Assembly: GCF_030546575.1 (NCBI RefSeq)
Contig: NZ_JAUOTN010000002.1
Coordinates: 496,001 to 560,000 of the forward strand
DNA: 64,000 nucleotides
Direction of reading: 5' to 3'
Source: Pontibacter coccineus
Lineage (GTDB): Bacteria > Bacteroidota > Bacteroidia > Cytophagales > Hymenobacteraceae
A program made the translations under genes and the position numbers. The notes under the pieces are model-generated. The model searched no databases, was not told the DNA's origin, and was given only the letters and a program-made list of their open reading frames with translations. Below, in pieces: positions 17,563 to 26,554 of this stretch (position 1 is its first letter; the number at the start of each line of letters is the position of its first letter).

Positions 17563-18690
17563 CTAAAAGCTCTTAAACCAGCCCTTCTTATAGAACAGGT
17601 ATAGCTGCACCATGACCAGGGCGGTCATCAGGATGATCAGGGTCGGGTAGCTGTAGGGCAGGTATAGCTCAGGCATACTCAGCCGGAATACCTCGCCTGT
17701 GTCGGGGTCCTGGCGCGCGAAGTTCATGCCATACAACCCGGCAATAAAACTCAGTGGGATGAAAATACTCGAAATGATGGTGAGTACTTTCATGATCTCG
17801 TTCATGCGGTTGTTCACTGTGGACATGTACAACTCCACCAGGCTCGTCGACATTTCCTTATGGCTGTCGATCAGGTCGATCAGCTGGACGGAGTGGTCGT
17901 AGGCGTCGCGGAAGTATACTTTCAGTTTGTCAGGTATAATATCCTCGTCCATGCGCAGCAGTTCGTTCATTTTGTCGCGCTCGGGCCAGGCAATGCGCCG
18001 CAGCTTGGTCAGCTCGTTTTTGAGGTCCAGTGTTTCCCGCAACGCCTGCTTCGACGGGTTGTCCAGAATCTTCTGCTCCAGTACCTCAATGTAAGTCCCG
18101 ATAGCCGCCATCACCGGGAAATAGTAATCCAATACTACGTCCAGAATAGCATACACCAGGTACATGGGCGGTCGCTGCCGGATGATGCCTTTGCCAACCC
18201 GGATGCGCTCGCGGAGCGGGTCCAGGCAGTCTTCGTAGTCGCTTTGCAAAGTGAGCACGTAGTTGGGCCCCGAGAAAACCGAGAGTTGGACGTCGTCCAG
18301 GCTATGATGCTCTTCCTTCCAGCGAAGCATGCGGGTGATGATGAAGAGGCGGTTGTCGAGCTCGTCTACTTTCGGACGCTGGTAATCGTTGATCACGTCC
18401 TCCATTTGCAGGGAGTGTATGTCGAAGTCCTGCTTGAGCAACTCCAGCATGGTGAGGTCAGCGTATCCCCGGATGTCGATCCAGTGTGTAGCCTCTGGCT
18501 GCGACTTTACCTGCTGCACCAGTTCGGCGTAAGAAACCAGCTCCTGCTCTTTGAACATTTGCTCGTTGAAGGACATCAGGAAGTAGCGTGGGGCATGCGC
18601 CTCAAAAGGTATAAAGAGGGAGCCCGGACTGATGCCGATCTTACGGTCCAGGATTTTGTGTCGGGAGCGGTGTCGTTTCTTTTTAGCCAT
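17563..18690 (-). CDS. corA: CorA-family magnesium/cobalt transporter
   Basis: CorA is a homopentameric inner-membrane channel for Mg2+ (and Co2+). The 375-residue product has the long cytoplasmic alpha/beta N-terminal domain (RYFLMSFNEQMFKEQELVSY, HWIDIRGYADLTMLELLKQDF), the stalk helix, and two C-terminal membrane helices: the first ends in the signature YGMNF, the second is TLIILMTALVMVQLYLFY followed by the basic tail KKGWF. The start MAKKKRHRSRHK is chosen because an earlier in-frame ATG (18744) lies upstream of a TAATTTTC promoter-like box on this strand at about 18729-18736. Confidence 0.95.
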   Translation of the reverse strand: MAKKKRHRSRHKILDRKIGISPGSLFIPFEAHAPRYFLMSFNEQMFKEQELVSYAELVQQVKSQPEATHWIDIRGYADLTMLELLKQDFDIHSLQMEDVINDYQRPKVDELDNRLFIITRMLRWKEEHHSLDDVQLSVFSGPNYVLTLQSDYEDCLDPLRERIRVGKGIIRQRPPMYLVYAILDVVLDYYFPVMAAIGTYIEVLEQKILDNPSKQALRETLDLKNELTKLRRIAWPERDKMNELLRMDEDIIPDKLKVYFRDAYDHSVQLIDLIDSHKEMSTSLVELYMSTVNNRMNEIMKVLTIISSIFIPLSFIAGLYGMNFARQDPDTGEVFRLSMPELYLPYSYPTLIILMTALVMVQLYLFYKKGWFKSF

Positions 18691-18943
18691 GGTGTTGCCG
18701 AGGGTATAATGCAGCTGTACAAGGTAGTGAAAATTAGGTTTCACTTTATGGTTGTGGTAGTGCTGGGGTGATGCAGTTGAAAGCTTTTAGCTGTAGCATG
18801 GCTTAATGGTGCGATCGTTCACGCTCGTGACGGCTATGGAGGGGCCTGGACCAGGTATAGCTATAATTGCCGAGGCTATACCTATACCTATACCTGGTGT
18901 AGCTTCAGCCTGTCTATACCTTAAGGTAATTGGTTTCATTGCT

Positions 18944-19080
18944 TCGCCTGTGCGGCGGGCCCTCACTTTTTTCCTTGATGGGGGTAGGGGGCCTCGATAA
19001 AGAAAAAAGTAAGCAAAAAAATCAAGACGATTTTAAACTCGCTGACCGCTCAGACACAAAATCGTCGTTTGTGCACCTGG
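18944..19080 (+). repeat. Structured core of island A
   Basis: The core contains a 9-bp stem (GACGATTTT at 19026-19034 with AAAATCGTC at 19058-19066) around the constant loop sequence AACTCGCTGACCGCTC, and ends in GTGCACCTGG. The preceding poly-T/poly-A hairpin is interrupted by an inserted module (about 18979-19002). Confidence 0.7.
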
Positions 19081-19252
19081 CAACGCTGCTTGCTTCGTAG
19101 TTAGCGTGCAAGTAAGTCTTTTAATGCGTGCCAGTGGAGTGTGACAGGTGCCATGAAGCTTATACCTATGAAGTAGTAGCGGCAGATTCCCCGCCTTGGA
19201 TAAGGAGGGGTTAGGGGCAATGTCGTCAACTTAAGCAACCATTAACCCAAGC

Positions 19253-19334
19253 TGTCATCTCGCCGAAAGGAGAGATCTGGATCCTTTCAAAATTTGAGAA
19301 CTACTTCAGATTTCTCCCAAGGGTCGAAATGACA
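19253..19334. repeat. Gene-less paired-terminus repeat (MITE-like), related to the GIY-YIG element
   Basis: TGTCATCTCGCCGAAAGG... at 19253-19280 faces ...GGGTCGAAATGACA at 19307-19334, giving an imperfect hairpin of about 27 bp per arm around a 26-nt centre. The outer TGTCAT is shared with the ends at 17078 and 47376. Confidence 0.6.
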
Positions 19335-19490
19335 TAAAAAGCCTCAAGATGACGGCATTGGGAAGTAGGGGAGGTTAGACCCGGTATAGCAAAACAAAAA
19401 CTACAGCGCTTCAACCTTTAGAAGGACAAAGACTAACTCACCTCTTGAGAGGAGCAGGGTATGTAGTTGCAACAGCTTAACCTCTCTTCA

Positions 19491-19513
19491 ACCAAGATCC
19501 TTTCAGGATGACA
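19491..19513 (-). repeat. Solo terminus of the GIY-YIG element family
   Basis: ACCAAGATCCTTTCAGGATG followed by ACA; its reverse complement differs from the left end at 17078-17100 at only one base. No facing partner of the same subtype is seen close by, though 19253 has a related end in the opposite orientation. Confidence 0.65.
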
Positions 19514-19673
19514 GCACAGAAAGCAGAAGCCAAAAAGTCCCACTTGGGGCAGGGGGATGACAATTGTGCACAGGAATCCTGCAAATCCGTGGGGTAGGCG
19601 CCCTCTTAAATCTTGAAAATCCTGATTTAGACAAAGACGTGAGCGTCAGTCGGGCATATTATTTAACCTTCCA

Positions 19674-20276
19674 TTACTCCACAACTTCTACAGCAACTCC
19701 CTCAATCCCCTCCAGCTTGCCTCTTACTTCTTCCTCCAACTTTCTCCGTACCTCCAGCGTCATGCGGCAATCGAGTTCGAATTGCTGGTCTTTCACGCCG
19801 AGCTCATACTCTTTCACCAGGCTCATCACATCATTCATTTGCGGGTAGGCGAAGTGAACTTGCAGCAGGGAGGTTTCGTGCTTCTCGACGATGGTGGCAC
19901 TGCTAAGAGCTTCGGCAGTGGAAGTTTTGTAAGCGTTGATCAGGCCGCTGACGCCGAGTTTGGTGCCGCCGAAGTAGCGGACTACCACCACCAGCACATT
20001 GCTCAGGTCGAAGGAGCGGATCTGACCCAGGATGGGATCGCCGGCGGAGTGGTTAGGCTCGCCGTCGTCGTTGGCGCGGTAGCGGTTTTTGTCAGCACCC
20101 AGGATGTAAGCGTAGCAGTGGTGGCGGGCGTCATAATACTGCTTGCGCAGGTCGGTGAGGATCTCTTTCACTTCCTCTTCCGTGTAAACCGGGTAAGCCA
20201 AGGCGATGAACTTACTGCCTTTCTCTTTGTAAAGGCCCTCAGAAGGCGATTCGATGGTGCGGTAGGTATCTTCCAT
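19674..20276 (-). CDS. YigZ/IMPACT family protein
   Basis: The 200-residue product begins MEDTYRTIESPSEGLYKEKGSKF, the usual N-terminus of the UPF0029/YigZ family. The IMPACT domain motifs are clear: KKQYYDARHHCYAYILG-like H-H-C-x-A, DDGEPNHSAGDPILGQI and VVVVRYFGGTKLGVSGLINAY. A C-terminal DUF1949-like ferredoxin-fold domain follows (LLQVHFAYPQMNDVMSLV). Eukaryotic IMPACT regulates Gcn2; the bacterial role is not settled. An in-frame ATG 32 codons earlier is rejected because the extra residues match nothing in the family. Confidence 0.93.
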   Translation of the reverse strand: MEDTYRTIESPSEGLYKEKGSKFIALAYPVYTEEEVKEILTDLRKQYYDARHHCYAYILGADKNRYRANDDGEPNHSAGDPILGQIRSFDLSNVLVVVVRYFGGTKLGVSGLINAYKTSTAEALSSATIVEKHETSLLQVHFAYPQMNDVMSLVKEYELGVKDQQFELDCRMTLEVRRKLEEEVRGKLEGIEGVAVEVVE

Positions 20277-20622
20277 AAAATAAAACACAATGGCGGCTAT
20301 CTCCTGATACGAGGGCAGCACCTGAGGCTGCGGCGCATCAGCCCCACCCGTGAAGGTTAGCTCCGCTGCCATGCAGGTAACTTGTAGAACAACACTGGCC
20401 CGAAGTGAATGTGCATTGATCCGCTAGCTTCGATTTAAACCCGGGCAAAACGCCCGACAGAACACGCAGTTTCGGGTATAGCACAGGTATAAAGGCTGAG
20501 TCAGGCAAAACGCTCCGCTTTGCAAATGTAACAGAAGCGTCCGCAAGGGCAAAGCCGGGGCCGGATGTATAGGCACATTAACCGAAATTGTTTTAATTTG
20601 TGGCAGTACTAAATTTTTCCTT

Positions 20623-21036
20623 TTGTCTGCCACACCCTACCTGATCCACTTTGCCGAAACCGGCAGCCAGGAAATAGGCTTCATCGCCTCAACGCAACTA
20701 GCCCGGAACATCCCCTTTGTGATCAGGCGGGTGTTCTGGACCTATGGCACCCCGGCGGGCGTACTGCGCGGGCAGCACGCCAACAAAGCGACCGAAGAGG
20801 TGCTGGTGGCGGCCGCCGGAAGCATTACAGTGGAAACAGACAATGGCAAGTACAAGGAGACCTTCGTGCTGGACAATCCAGGTGTCGGGCTATACCTGCC
20901 GGCCATGTGCTGGACCGATCTTTACTTTGCGCCTGGCACGATAGCCGTCTGCCTGACCTCCACCGATTTCGAGGAGTCCGACTACATCCGCGATTACGCT
21001 ACTTTTAAACGCTTGGTAGCGCATCTGGCCCTGTAA
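20623..21036 (+). CDS. FdtA/QdtA-like dTDP-sugar 3,4-ketoisomerase (cupin)
   Basis: This family converts dTDP-4-keto-6-deoxyglucose to the 3-keto isomer, which a PLP aminotransferase then aminates. The 137-residue cupin has IPFVIRRVFWTYGTPAGVLRGQHANKATEEVLVAAAGSITVETDNG, with the conserved R-x-H-A active-site stretch, and YLPAMCWTDLYFAPGTIAVCLTSTDFEESDYIRDY. No in-frame ATG precedes it, and the first usable codon is the TTG at 20623, about 22 bp after a TAATTTG box. The next gene, an aminotransferase, starts directly at its stop. Whether the product is Fuc3N- or Qui3N-type cannot be told. Confidence 0.88.
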   Translation: MSATPYLIHFAETGSQEIGFIASTQLARNIPFVIRRVFWTYGTPAGVLRGQHANKATEEVLVAAAGSITVETDNGKYKETFVLDNPGVGLYLPAMCWTDLYFAPGTIAVCLTSTDFEESDYIRDYATFKRLVAHLAL

Positions 21037-22173
21037 ATGCCGTCTATACCTATGCCAACAATCCAGGCCCCATACTTTGCTTTCCGTGACTTCCCTGCAG
21101 GTATAAACCAGGCGATAGAAGAAGCATTGCTGCGTGCCCTGCGCGGTCAGCAGTATATATTGGGCGAGGAGGTAAGTGCTTTCGAGATTGAATTTGCCGC
21201 TTATGTGCAGTCAGGCAGGGCAGTTGGGGTAGGCAATGGCTACGATGCGTTGGTGGTGGCCCTGAAAGCCGCAGGTATAGGAACAGGTGATGAAGTGATC
21301 GTGCCGGCTAATACCTTCATCGCAACTGTGAATGCCGTGGTGCAGGTGGGCGCTATACCTGTGCTGGCCGAGCCTGACTGCTATAACTATAATCTGACTG
21401 CCGCTGAGGCCGCTGCGCACGTCACACCGCGTACCAAAGCGATCATACCTGTGCACCTTTATGGCCAGGCTTGCGAGATGTCGGGCTTTCTGGAGCTGGC
21501 TTCACAGCACAACTTGACTATCATCGAAGACTTTGCACAGGCACAAGGCGCCAGCCATAAAGGCCGTCCGGTTGGTAGTTTCGGCCGCATCAGTGCCACC
21601 AGTTTTTACCCGACCAAAAACCTAGGTGCGCTGGGCGATGGCGGTGCAGTGGTTACTTCAGACCGAGCCATGGCTGATTTTGCCCGCATGTACCGCCACT
21701 ATGGTCAGCAACAGAAATACCATAACGAGATCATAGGCATCAATTCCCGCCTCGACACACTGCAGGCTGCCGCGTTACGCGTTAAGCTGCCGCACCTCGA
21801 TGCTTTAAATAACGAGCGTCAACGGTTGGCGCAGGTATACCAGACCAGGCTGCAAGGTATAGGCGACCTGATGCTACCTGTCACGGCGCCGGAATGCACT
21901 CACGTATACCACATCTTCAACATCCGCACAAAGCAGCGCGACGCGCTGCAGCTGTACCTAATTGAACAAGGTATACAGACGGCCATCCACTACCCGGTGC
22001 CGGTGCATCTACAGGAAGCTTACGCATACCTAGGGTATAGAAAAGGGAGCTTTCCGGTAGCGGAAGAGCTGGCCGAAACAAGCCTGAGTCTGCCGCTTTT
22101 TCCGGGGATGACAGCGGCTGAGCAGGAAGCGGTTATCTACTGTGTACACACTTTTTTTGAGCGCCATGGCTGA
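21037..22173 (+). CDS. DegT/DnrJ/EryC1/StrS-family sugar aminotransferase (FdtB/QdtB-like)
   Basis: This PLP enzyme should aminate C3 of the keto-sugar made by the upstream cupin protein. The 378 residues contain VGNGYDALVVALKAAGIGTGDEVIVPANTF, the cofactor-binding IIEDFAQAQGA (Asp165), and the Schiff-base lysine K194 in SFYPTKNLGALGDGGAV, followed by the family features HYGQQQKYHNEIIGINSRLD and HVYHIFNIRT. It begins at the base after the fdtA-like stop (an in-frame ATG also occurs at 21052) and overlaps the glycosyltransferase by 8 bp, so the three genes are translationally linked. An N-acetyltransferase that usually completes the pathway is not in this cluster. Confidence 0.93.
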   Translation: MPSIPMPTIQAPYFAFRDFPAGINQAIEEALLRALRGQQYILGEEVSAFEIEFAAYVQSGRAVGVGNGYDALVVALKAAGIGTGDEVIVPANTFIATVNAVVQVGAIPVLAEPDCYNYNLTAAEAAAHVTPRTKAIIPVHLYGQACEMSGFLELASQHNLTIIEDFAQAQGASHKGRPVGSFGRISATSFYPTKNLGALGDGGAVVTSDRAMADFARMYRHYGQQQKYHNEIIGINSRLDTLQAAALRVKLPHLDALNNERQRLAQVYQTRLQGIGDLMLPVTAPECTHVYHIFNIRTKQRDALQLYLIEQGIQTAIHYPVPVHLQEAYAYLGYRKGSFPVAEELAETSLSLPLFPGMTAAEQEAVIYCVHTFFERHG

Positions 22174-23134
22174 TCCTGCTTCCCTTCCGCTGGTGTCGGT
22201 CATCTGCCTTTGCTACAACCATGAGCGCTTTATCTCCGAGGCGCTGGACTCGGTGCTGGCCCAGACTTACCCCAATCTGGAGATCATCATCATGGACGAT
22301 TGCAGCACCGATAATAGTGTGCGCATCATCCGGGAATACGTCCGGAAATATCCGCAGCTCACTTTCCTGAGCACAGGCACGAACCAAGGAAACACCAGAG
22401 CGTTTAACCTGGCCTGGCGGGCTTCCAAGGGCGCGTACATCATCGATTTTGCCACGGACGATGTGCTCTTGCCCGAGCGCGTGGCGCAGCAGGTGGCGGC
22501 CTTCGCAAAGCTGGATGCTACTTACGGCGTGGTCTATTCGGATGCGGAGTATATTGATGATGAAGGCCGGCATATGCGCTACCATTACAAGCGCAATAAA
22601 GCAGGTGAGGTCATTTCCTTTGCACCTTCCGGCGACATCTTTCACCATTTGCTGGGGCGGTACTTTATCTGTCCGCCTACCATGATGATGAGGCGGCAGG
22701 TGTTCGAGGATTTGCAGGGCTATGACAAAACGCTGGCCTATGAAGACTTTGACTTTTGGGTGCGCTCCTCCCGCCGATATAAGTATTTCTTTCTCGATGC
22801 CATCACGACCAAACGCCGCCTGCATGCCCATTCGCTTTCGCAGCAACTCTACAAGCCGGGCGATAAGCAGCTAAATTCAACGGTGTTGGTCTGCGAAAAA
22901 GCGGCGAAACTGGTGGAAAGCCCCGAGGAGTGTCAAGCGATGACCCACCGACTGCAATATGAAGCACGACACGCCTTCCTGACAGGCCACTACCAGCAGG
23001 CCGAGCAGCTCCTAAACCTGCTCCGGCAACACGCCGGTCTTGGACCCGTATACCGCACCCTCCACTTTCTCAACAAGCTCAAAGTAGACCTGCGCTTCCT
23101 TAGAGTGCTGTATCAGAAGATTTTAAATCGCTGA
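22166..23134 (+). CDS. Family 2 glycosyltransferase
   Basis: This is a cytoplasmic GT-A enzyme that probably adds a sugar during surface polysaccharide synthesis. The 322-residue product begins MADPASLPLVSVICLCYNH, the classical GT2 N-terminus; nucleotide-binding MDDCSTDNS and the D-x-D equivalent FATDDVLLPERV follow, and EDFDFWVR carries the presumed catalytic acid region. There is no membrane helix. The start overlaps the aminotransferase stop by 8 bp. The context suggests transfer of the 3-amino-dideoxy sugar or of a neighbour residue; the donor is inference. Confidence 0.93.
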   Translation: MADPASLPLVSVICLCYNHERFISEALDSVLAQTYPNLEIIIMDDCSTDNSVRIIREYVRKYPQLTFLSTGTNQGNTRAFNLAWRASKGAYIIDFATDDVLLPERVAQQVAAFAKLDATYGVVYSDAEYIDDEGRHMRYHYKRNKAGEVISFAPSGDIFHHLLGRYFICPPTMMMRRQVFEDLQGYDKTLAYEDFDFWVRSSRRYKYFFLDAITTKRRLHAHSLSQQLYKPGDKQLNSTVLVCEKAAKLVESPEECQAMTHRLQYEARHAFLTGHYQQAEQLLNLLRQHAGLGPVYRTLHFLNKLKVDLRFLRVLYQKILNR

Positions 23135-23351
23135 AATTGCACTCTGTCAGGGACTTACTACACAATGGAGGTAAACGTGTAAACTGTTTTGTATTTCTGC
23201 GTAGGTATAAGATAATCCCGGGTATGTCTTATGGTTTGCGCATTTGAGAATGGACAGGTTGAGGTGAAACACCACGCCAAACCCGAACTGCTTTTTTAAC
23301 AGATAGTTAACTTAATGTGACGTTACCGACAACTATTTTAGTATAAATACC

Positions 23352-23359
23352 TATATTTG
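23352..23359 (+). promoter_or_regulatory. -7 promoter box (TATATTTG) for the desaturase gene
   Basis: An exact TAnnTTTG match, 25 bp before the ATG at 23385, in an AT-rich stretch after about 200 bp of spacer holding no supported gene. Confidence 0.55.
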
Positions 23360-23384
23360 AATTTCAATCGCCTAAAACAACACC

Positions 23385-24362
23385 ATGATTACAGCCATTG
23401 CATCCCGTGTAGAAGTCATGAAGTGGATGGAAGACTTTGTCCACGAGAAAATGACAGAGTTTCTAAAATCTGTAGAAGACAGTTGGCAACCAGCTGATCT
23501 ACTGCCTGACGCCCGCATGGAAAACTTTTTTGAAGAAGTTAAAAATCTGCAGGAGCGTGCCCGTGACCTAAGCTACGACCTGCTTGCCGTGCTGGTAGGC
23601 GATACCATTACTGAAGAAGCACTGCCAACTTACGAAAGCTGGCTGATGTCTATAAAAGACTTACCCACCAACGAAGAGAGTCCTTGGATGAGGTGGAACC
23701 GCGCCTGGACAGCCGAAGAGAACCGCCATGGTGACCTGCTGAACAAGTACCTCTACCTGACCGGCCGCATCAACATGCGCGAAATGGAGGCCTCTACGCA
23801 GTACCTGATTGCCGACGGCTTCGACCTGCAGACCGACAATGATCCGTATCGCGCCTTCGTATATACCTCTTTCCAGGAAACAGCCACTAACCTGTCGCAC
23901 CGTCGCGTGGCCCAGATTGCCAAAAAGCAGGGCGATGGCATGCTGGCCAAGCTTTGTGGCTATGTTGCTTCCGACGAGGCCCGCCACGCCAAAGCGTACA
24001 AGGCGTTTGTTGGCAAAATATTTGAGGCCGATCCGAACGAAATGATGCTGGCTTTTGAAGACATGATGCGCAAGAAGATCGTGATGCCAGCCCACTACAT
24101 GCGTGAGCTTGGGGTGGACATGGGCAAAACTTTCGGCCACTTTACCGATGCCGCACAGCGCATTAACGTTTATACTGCCTTGGACTACACCGACATCCTG
24201 AGCGACCTCGTGAAAGAGTGGAAGCTTGAAACTGTTTCTGGGTTGAACGATGCCGGCGAGCGTGCCCGCGATTATATAACCGCGCTGCCAGATCGCCTCA
24301 AAAGAGTAGCGGAGCGTATGAAATCGCCACAACTGGAATATAAGTTCCGTTGGATTGACTAA
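23385..24362 (+). CDS. Acyl-ACP desaturase (soluble di-iron)
   Basis: This enzyme introduces a cis double bond into acyl-ACP, supplying unsaturated fatty acids. The 325-residue all-alpha protein has both di-iron motifs: EENRHG (111-116; E112 and H115) and SDEARH (196-201; E198 and H201), plus E84 in TYESW and E165 in FQETATN as further ligands. These are the positions used in plant stearoyl-ACP desaturase and mycobacterial DesA. There are no membrane segments, which separates it from membrane desaturases. It is monocistronic with its own promoter box and a strong terminator. Chain-length and position specificity are unknown. Confidence 0.93.
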   Translation: MITAIASRVEVMKWMEDFVHEKMTEFLKSVEDSWQPADLLPDARMENFFEEVKNLQERARDLSYDLLAVLVGDTITEEALPTYESWLMSIKDLPTNEESPWMRWNRAWTAEENRHGDLLNKYLYLTGRINMREMEASTQYLIADGFDLQTDNDPYRAFVYTSFQETATNLSHRRVAQIAKKQGDGMLAKLCGYVASDEARHAKAYKAFVGKIFEADPNEMMLAFEDMMRKKIVMPAHYMRELGVDMGKTFGHFTDAAQRINVYTALDYTDILSDLVKEWKLETVSGLNDAGERARDYITALPDRLKRVAERMKSPQLEYKFRWID

Positions 24363-24382
24363 GTAGCGGAAGCTATAACTAT

Positions 24383-24428
24383 AAAATGATGAGGGCAGGT
24401 TGCTAAAGCAGCCTGCCCTCATCATTTT
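24383..24428. terminator. Terminator after the desaturase gene
   Basis: A 17-bp stem (AAAATGATGAGGGCAGG, 24383 on, pairing with the segment ending at 24428) with a 12-nt loop that can itself pair (TTGC/GCAG). T-rich on both strands. Confidence 0.88.
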
Positions 24429-24439
24429 ATAGGCCTATT

Positions 24440-25290
24440 TGGTAAGTGCAGTTGTAGCGATAATGGCGCGAGCGTCCACGCTCGTGTCTACTATCGCGGG
24501 GCCTGCTGGCCCAGGTATAGGTAAGGCTGATTCTATTAATTAATTATTATACCACAAGTTTAGCGAAGCACAGCTTGTGGTTTACTTGAGGCCAGTTTGC
24601 AACTGGCGTAGTGGAGCTTAAAGGTACAGCAAACTGCATTGCTTTGTAGCTTGCCCTGGCCGGGCAGGCCCTACTTTTTTCCTTGATGAAAAAAGTAGGC
24701 AAAAAAATCAAGACGATTTTAAACTCGCTGACCGCTCAAACACAAAATCGTCGTTGGTGCACCTGGTACCGCAGTTCGTTTCATCGTCGGCGTGCAAGTT
24801 ACTCTTCCTATACCTGCCAGTAGTGATTTGCTACAGTGCATATACCTGTCAAATGGCAGTTCCAGATTCCCCGCCTTGGACTACTGAGAACGAGAGTTCG
24901 AAAGTAGCGAGCGTAGCTCTGAGGGGTAAGGGGTGGTTGGACCCGGTATAGCAAGTGAACAGCTGAAGCTATTATATCGATACTTAACAATTAAGCAGCA
25001 GCAGAAAATCCCCTCTCGGGAGGGGCAGGGGTGGGTTGAGTAATGGAATAACCTAAACTGTAGGAACCAGAATGCTATACCTGCTAATTGGTAGCGACTA
25101 AAAAGTCTCCCTTAGGGGTAAGGATTCTCGATAAAGAAGGGGGCAGGAAGATGTCGATCCTGCAAACTTCCTCTCAAAGACAGTATCAACCCCATCAGGT
25201 CAAGGCAGGTTAGGGCATTTCACGTATAAGAACCGGTATGCAAGAACATTCGGCTGTGTAGCGTTGTTAGAGTATAAATCAGGAGAGAGG
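24440..25290. repeat. Intergenic repeat island B
   Basis: About 850 bp without a supported gene. Modules: GCGAGCGTCCACGCTCG palindrome; CCACAAG...CTTGTGG hairpin (about 24551-24579) whose inner sequence TTTAGCGAAGC recurs in island C; the structured core 24652-24766; a GCAAGT...CCAGT module with TATACCT; CCCCGCCTTGGA, here followed by about 40 bp absent from islands A and D, then AGGGGT...GGTTGGACCCGGTAT; CCCCTCTCGGGAGGGG (about 25011); and GGGGTAAGG...CTCGATAAAGAAGG. The 3' end borders the VWA gene. Confidence 0.7.
24652..24766 (+). repeat. Structured core of island B (reference copy)
   Basis: Hairpin 1: CCTACTTTTTT (24670-24680), loop CCTTGATG, AAAAAAGTAGG (24689-24699), a perfect 11-bp stem. 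Hairpin 2: GACGATTTT (24712-24720) with AAAATCGTC (24744-24752), 9 bp, loop containing AACTCGCTGACCGCTC. An alternative CTTGAT/ATCAAG pairing could link the two. It ends GTGCACCTGG. Confidence 0.75.
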
Positions 25291-25292
25291 AT

Positions 25293-26393
25293 ATGAGTAT
25301 AGGATATAGATTTGGAGAATACATACCGCCGCAGGATGATAAACAGGGCTTCGAGTCGCTGCTGAAGATTTTTCTGCAACTGGTCATGATCACTTCCGGC
25401 GATGTGGCCGAGGCCCTGGCGTGGCTTAGTTCGCTGGACAAGCAGTATGGCCTGACTAGTGATGATTACGGTATAGGTGATTTTATCGAGGACCTCAAAA
25501 AGAATGGGTATATCGACGAGAACCCGCAGGAGGAGGGCGTGCTGAAACTAACCGCTAAGAGTGAGCAGAACATCCGGAAGAGTGCGTTGGAGGAGATTTT
25601 CGGCAAGCTGAAGAAGGGCGGAAAAGGAAGCCACGCCACACCGCAGACAGGTATAGGCGACGAGGCCAGCACTGATCGCCGGGAGTACCGCTTCGGGGAC
25701 GCTATCGAACAGATCTCCATGACCGACTCCATTCGCAACGCCCAGATCAACCACGGCCTTTCCGACTTCCGGTTGACGGAGCAGGACCTCGAAATTATGG
25801 AGACAGAGCACAAAACGCAGTCGTCCACTGTGCTGATGATCGATATTTCGCACTCCATGATTCTGTACGGGGAAGACCGCATCACGCCGGCCAAAAAAGT
25901 GGCGATGGCGCTGGCCGAACTGGTAAAGCAAAAGTATCCGAAAGACACGCTGGATGTGATCGTGTTTGGAAACGACGCCTGGCAGATCGAGATTAAGGAC
26001 CTACCATACCTGGAAGTGGGCCCATACCACACCAACACGGTGGCCGGATTGGAGCTGGCGATGGATATTCTGCGGAAGCGAAAGACACCTAACAAGCAGA
26101 TATTTATGATCACGGACGGTAAACCAACCTGCCTGAAAGAAGGGCTGCACTACTATAAAAACAGCTTTGGCCTGGACCGCAAGGTGGTGAACAAAACCCT
26201 GAACCTGGCTGCAGCTTGCCGTCGCATCAAAATACCGATCACCACCTTTATGATCGCATCGGACCCATACCTGCAGCAATTCGTAGACGAGTTTACCAAA
26301 GTGAACAACGGCCAGGCGTATTATAGCTCACTGAAAGGCTTAGGTCACTTGGTGTTCCGCGACTACGGCCGCAACCGGAAGAAAAGCTTTTAG
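25293..26393 (+). CDS. VWA-domain protein (partner of MoxR-like ATPase)
   Basis: The 366-residue product lacks a signal peptide and should be cytoplasmic. Residues 1-110 form a helical N-terminal domain, then a charged linker. The von Willebrand A domain begins near 178 with a complete-looking MIDAS start D-I-S-H-S (184-188), followed by DVIVFGNDAW, the Thr of YHTNTVAGL, and MITDGKPT (D of the third MIDAS loop). Such proteins pair with AAA ATPases of the MoxR/BchI type to remodel or insert metal into targets. The ATPase gene follows on the same strand after about 400 bp, which is wider than normal and holds an antiparallel small gene. The target is unknown. Confidence 0.88.
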   Translation: MSIGYRFGEYIPPQDDKQGFESLLKIFLQLVMITSGDVAEALAWLSSLDKQYGLTSDDYGIGDFIEDLKKNGYIDENPQEEGVLKLTAKSEQNIRKSALEEIFGKLKKGGKGSHATPQTGIGDEASTDRREYRFGDAIEQISMTDSIRNAQINHGLSDFRLTEQDLEIMETEHKTQSSTVLMIDISHSMILYGEDRITPAKKVAMALAELVKQKYPKDTLDVIVFGNDAWQIEIKDLPYLEVGPYHTNTVAGLELAMDILRKRKTPNKQIFMITDGKPTCLKEGLHYYKNSFGLDRKVVNKTLNLAAACRRIKIPITTFMIASDPYLQQFVDEFTKVNNGQAYYSSLKGLGHLVFRDYGRNRKKSF

Positions 26394-26447
26394 AGTTTGG
26401 GAATTGAGGAGTTGGAGAGTTTAGGGGTTGGGCAGGTATAGCTGTAA

Positions 26448-26467
26448 GGACAGGTTGTGACCTGTCC
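26448..26467. repeat. Palindromic repeat GGACAGGT-TGTG-ACCTGTCC (copy 2)
   Basis: Same family as 9448-9467, with an identical 8-bp stem and similar flanks on both sides. An AACTC/GGGAGTT-type degenerate run (26393-26432) precedes it. Confidence 0.75.
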
Positions 26468-26554
26468 GTGTCGTACACTATAACTTTCTTCCTGGATAGT
26501 GGCTCTCCACGATTAGAAAGATGGTTTGCGCATAAAAGGCAAACCCGTAAACAT

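Larger units (their letters stand above)
18783..19640. repeat. Intergenic repeat island A
   Basis: About 860 bp with no supported gene, made of modules shared with the islands near 24.4, 35.8 and 48.3 kb. In order: a CGTTCACGCTCGTGACG-type palindrome; a run of TATACCT motifs (three in a row at about 18870-18897); the structured core; a GCAAGT...CCAGTG module; CCCCGCCTTGGATAAGGAGG (19188 on); the paired-terminus element 19253-19334; a solo terminus at 19491-19513; and an AATCCTG/AAATCC tail. In the core, the first hairpin is split by a GGGGGTAGGGG...CTCGATAAAG module that occurs by itself in islands C and D. Confidence 0.7.

Noticed and set aside
18691..18744. Longer CorA N-terminus starting at 18744
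   Set aside because: A promoter-like box falls between 18744 and the ATG at 18690, and the extra residues do not fit the family.
19564..19848. Open frame on the plus strand beginning in island A and overlapping the YigZ gene end
   Set aside because: Composition is that of the repeat island and of the antisense of the YigZ gene; no protein-like features.
24754..24951. Open frames inside repeat island B
   Set aside because: They run through conserved non-coding modules that are shared out of frame with the other islands.
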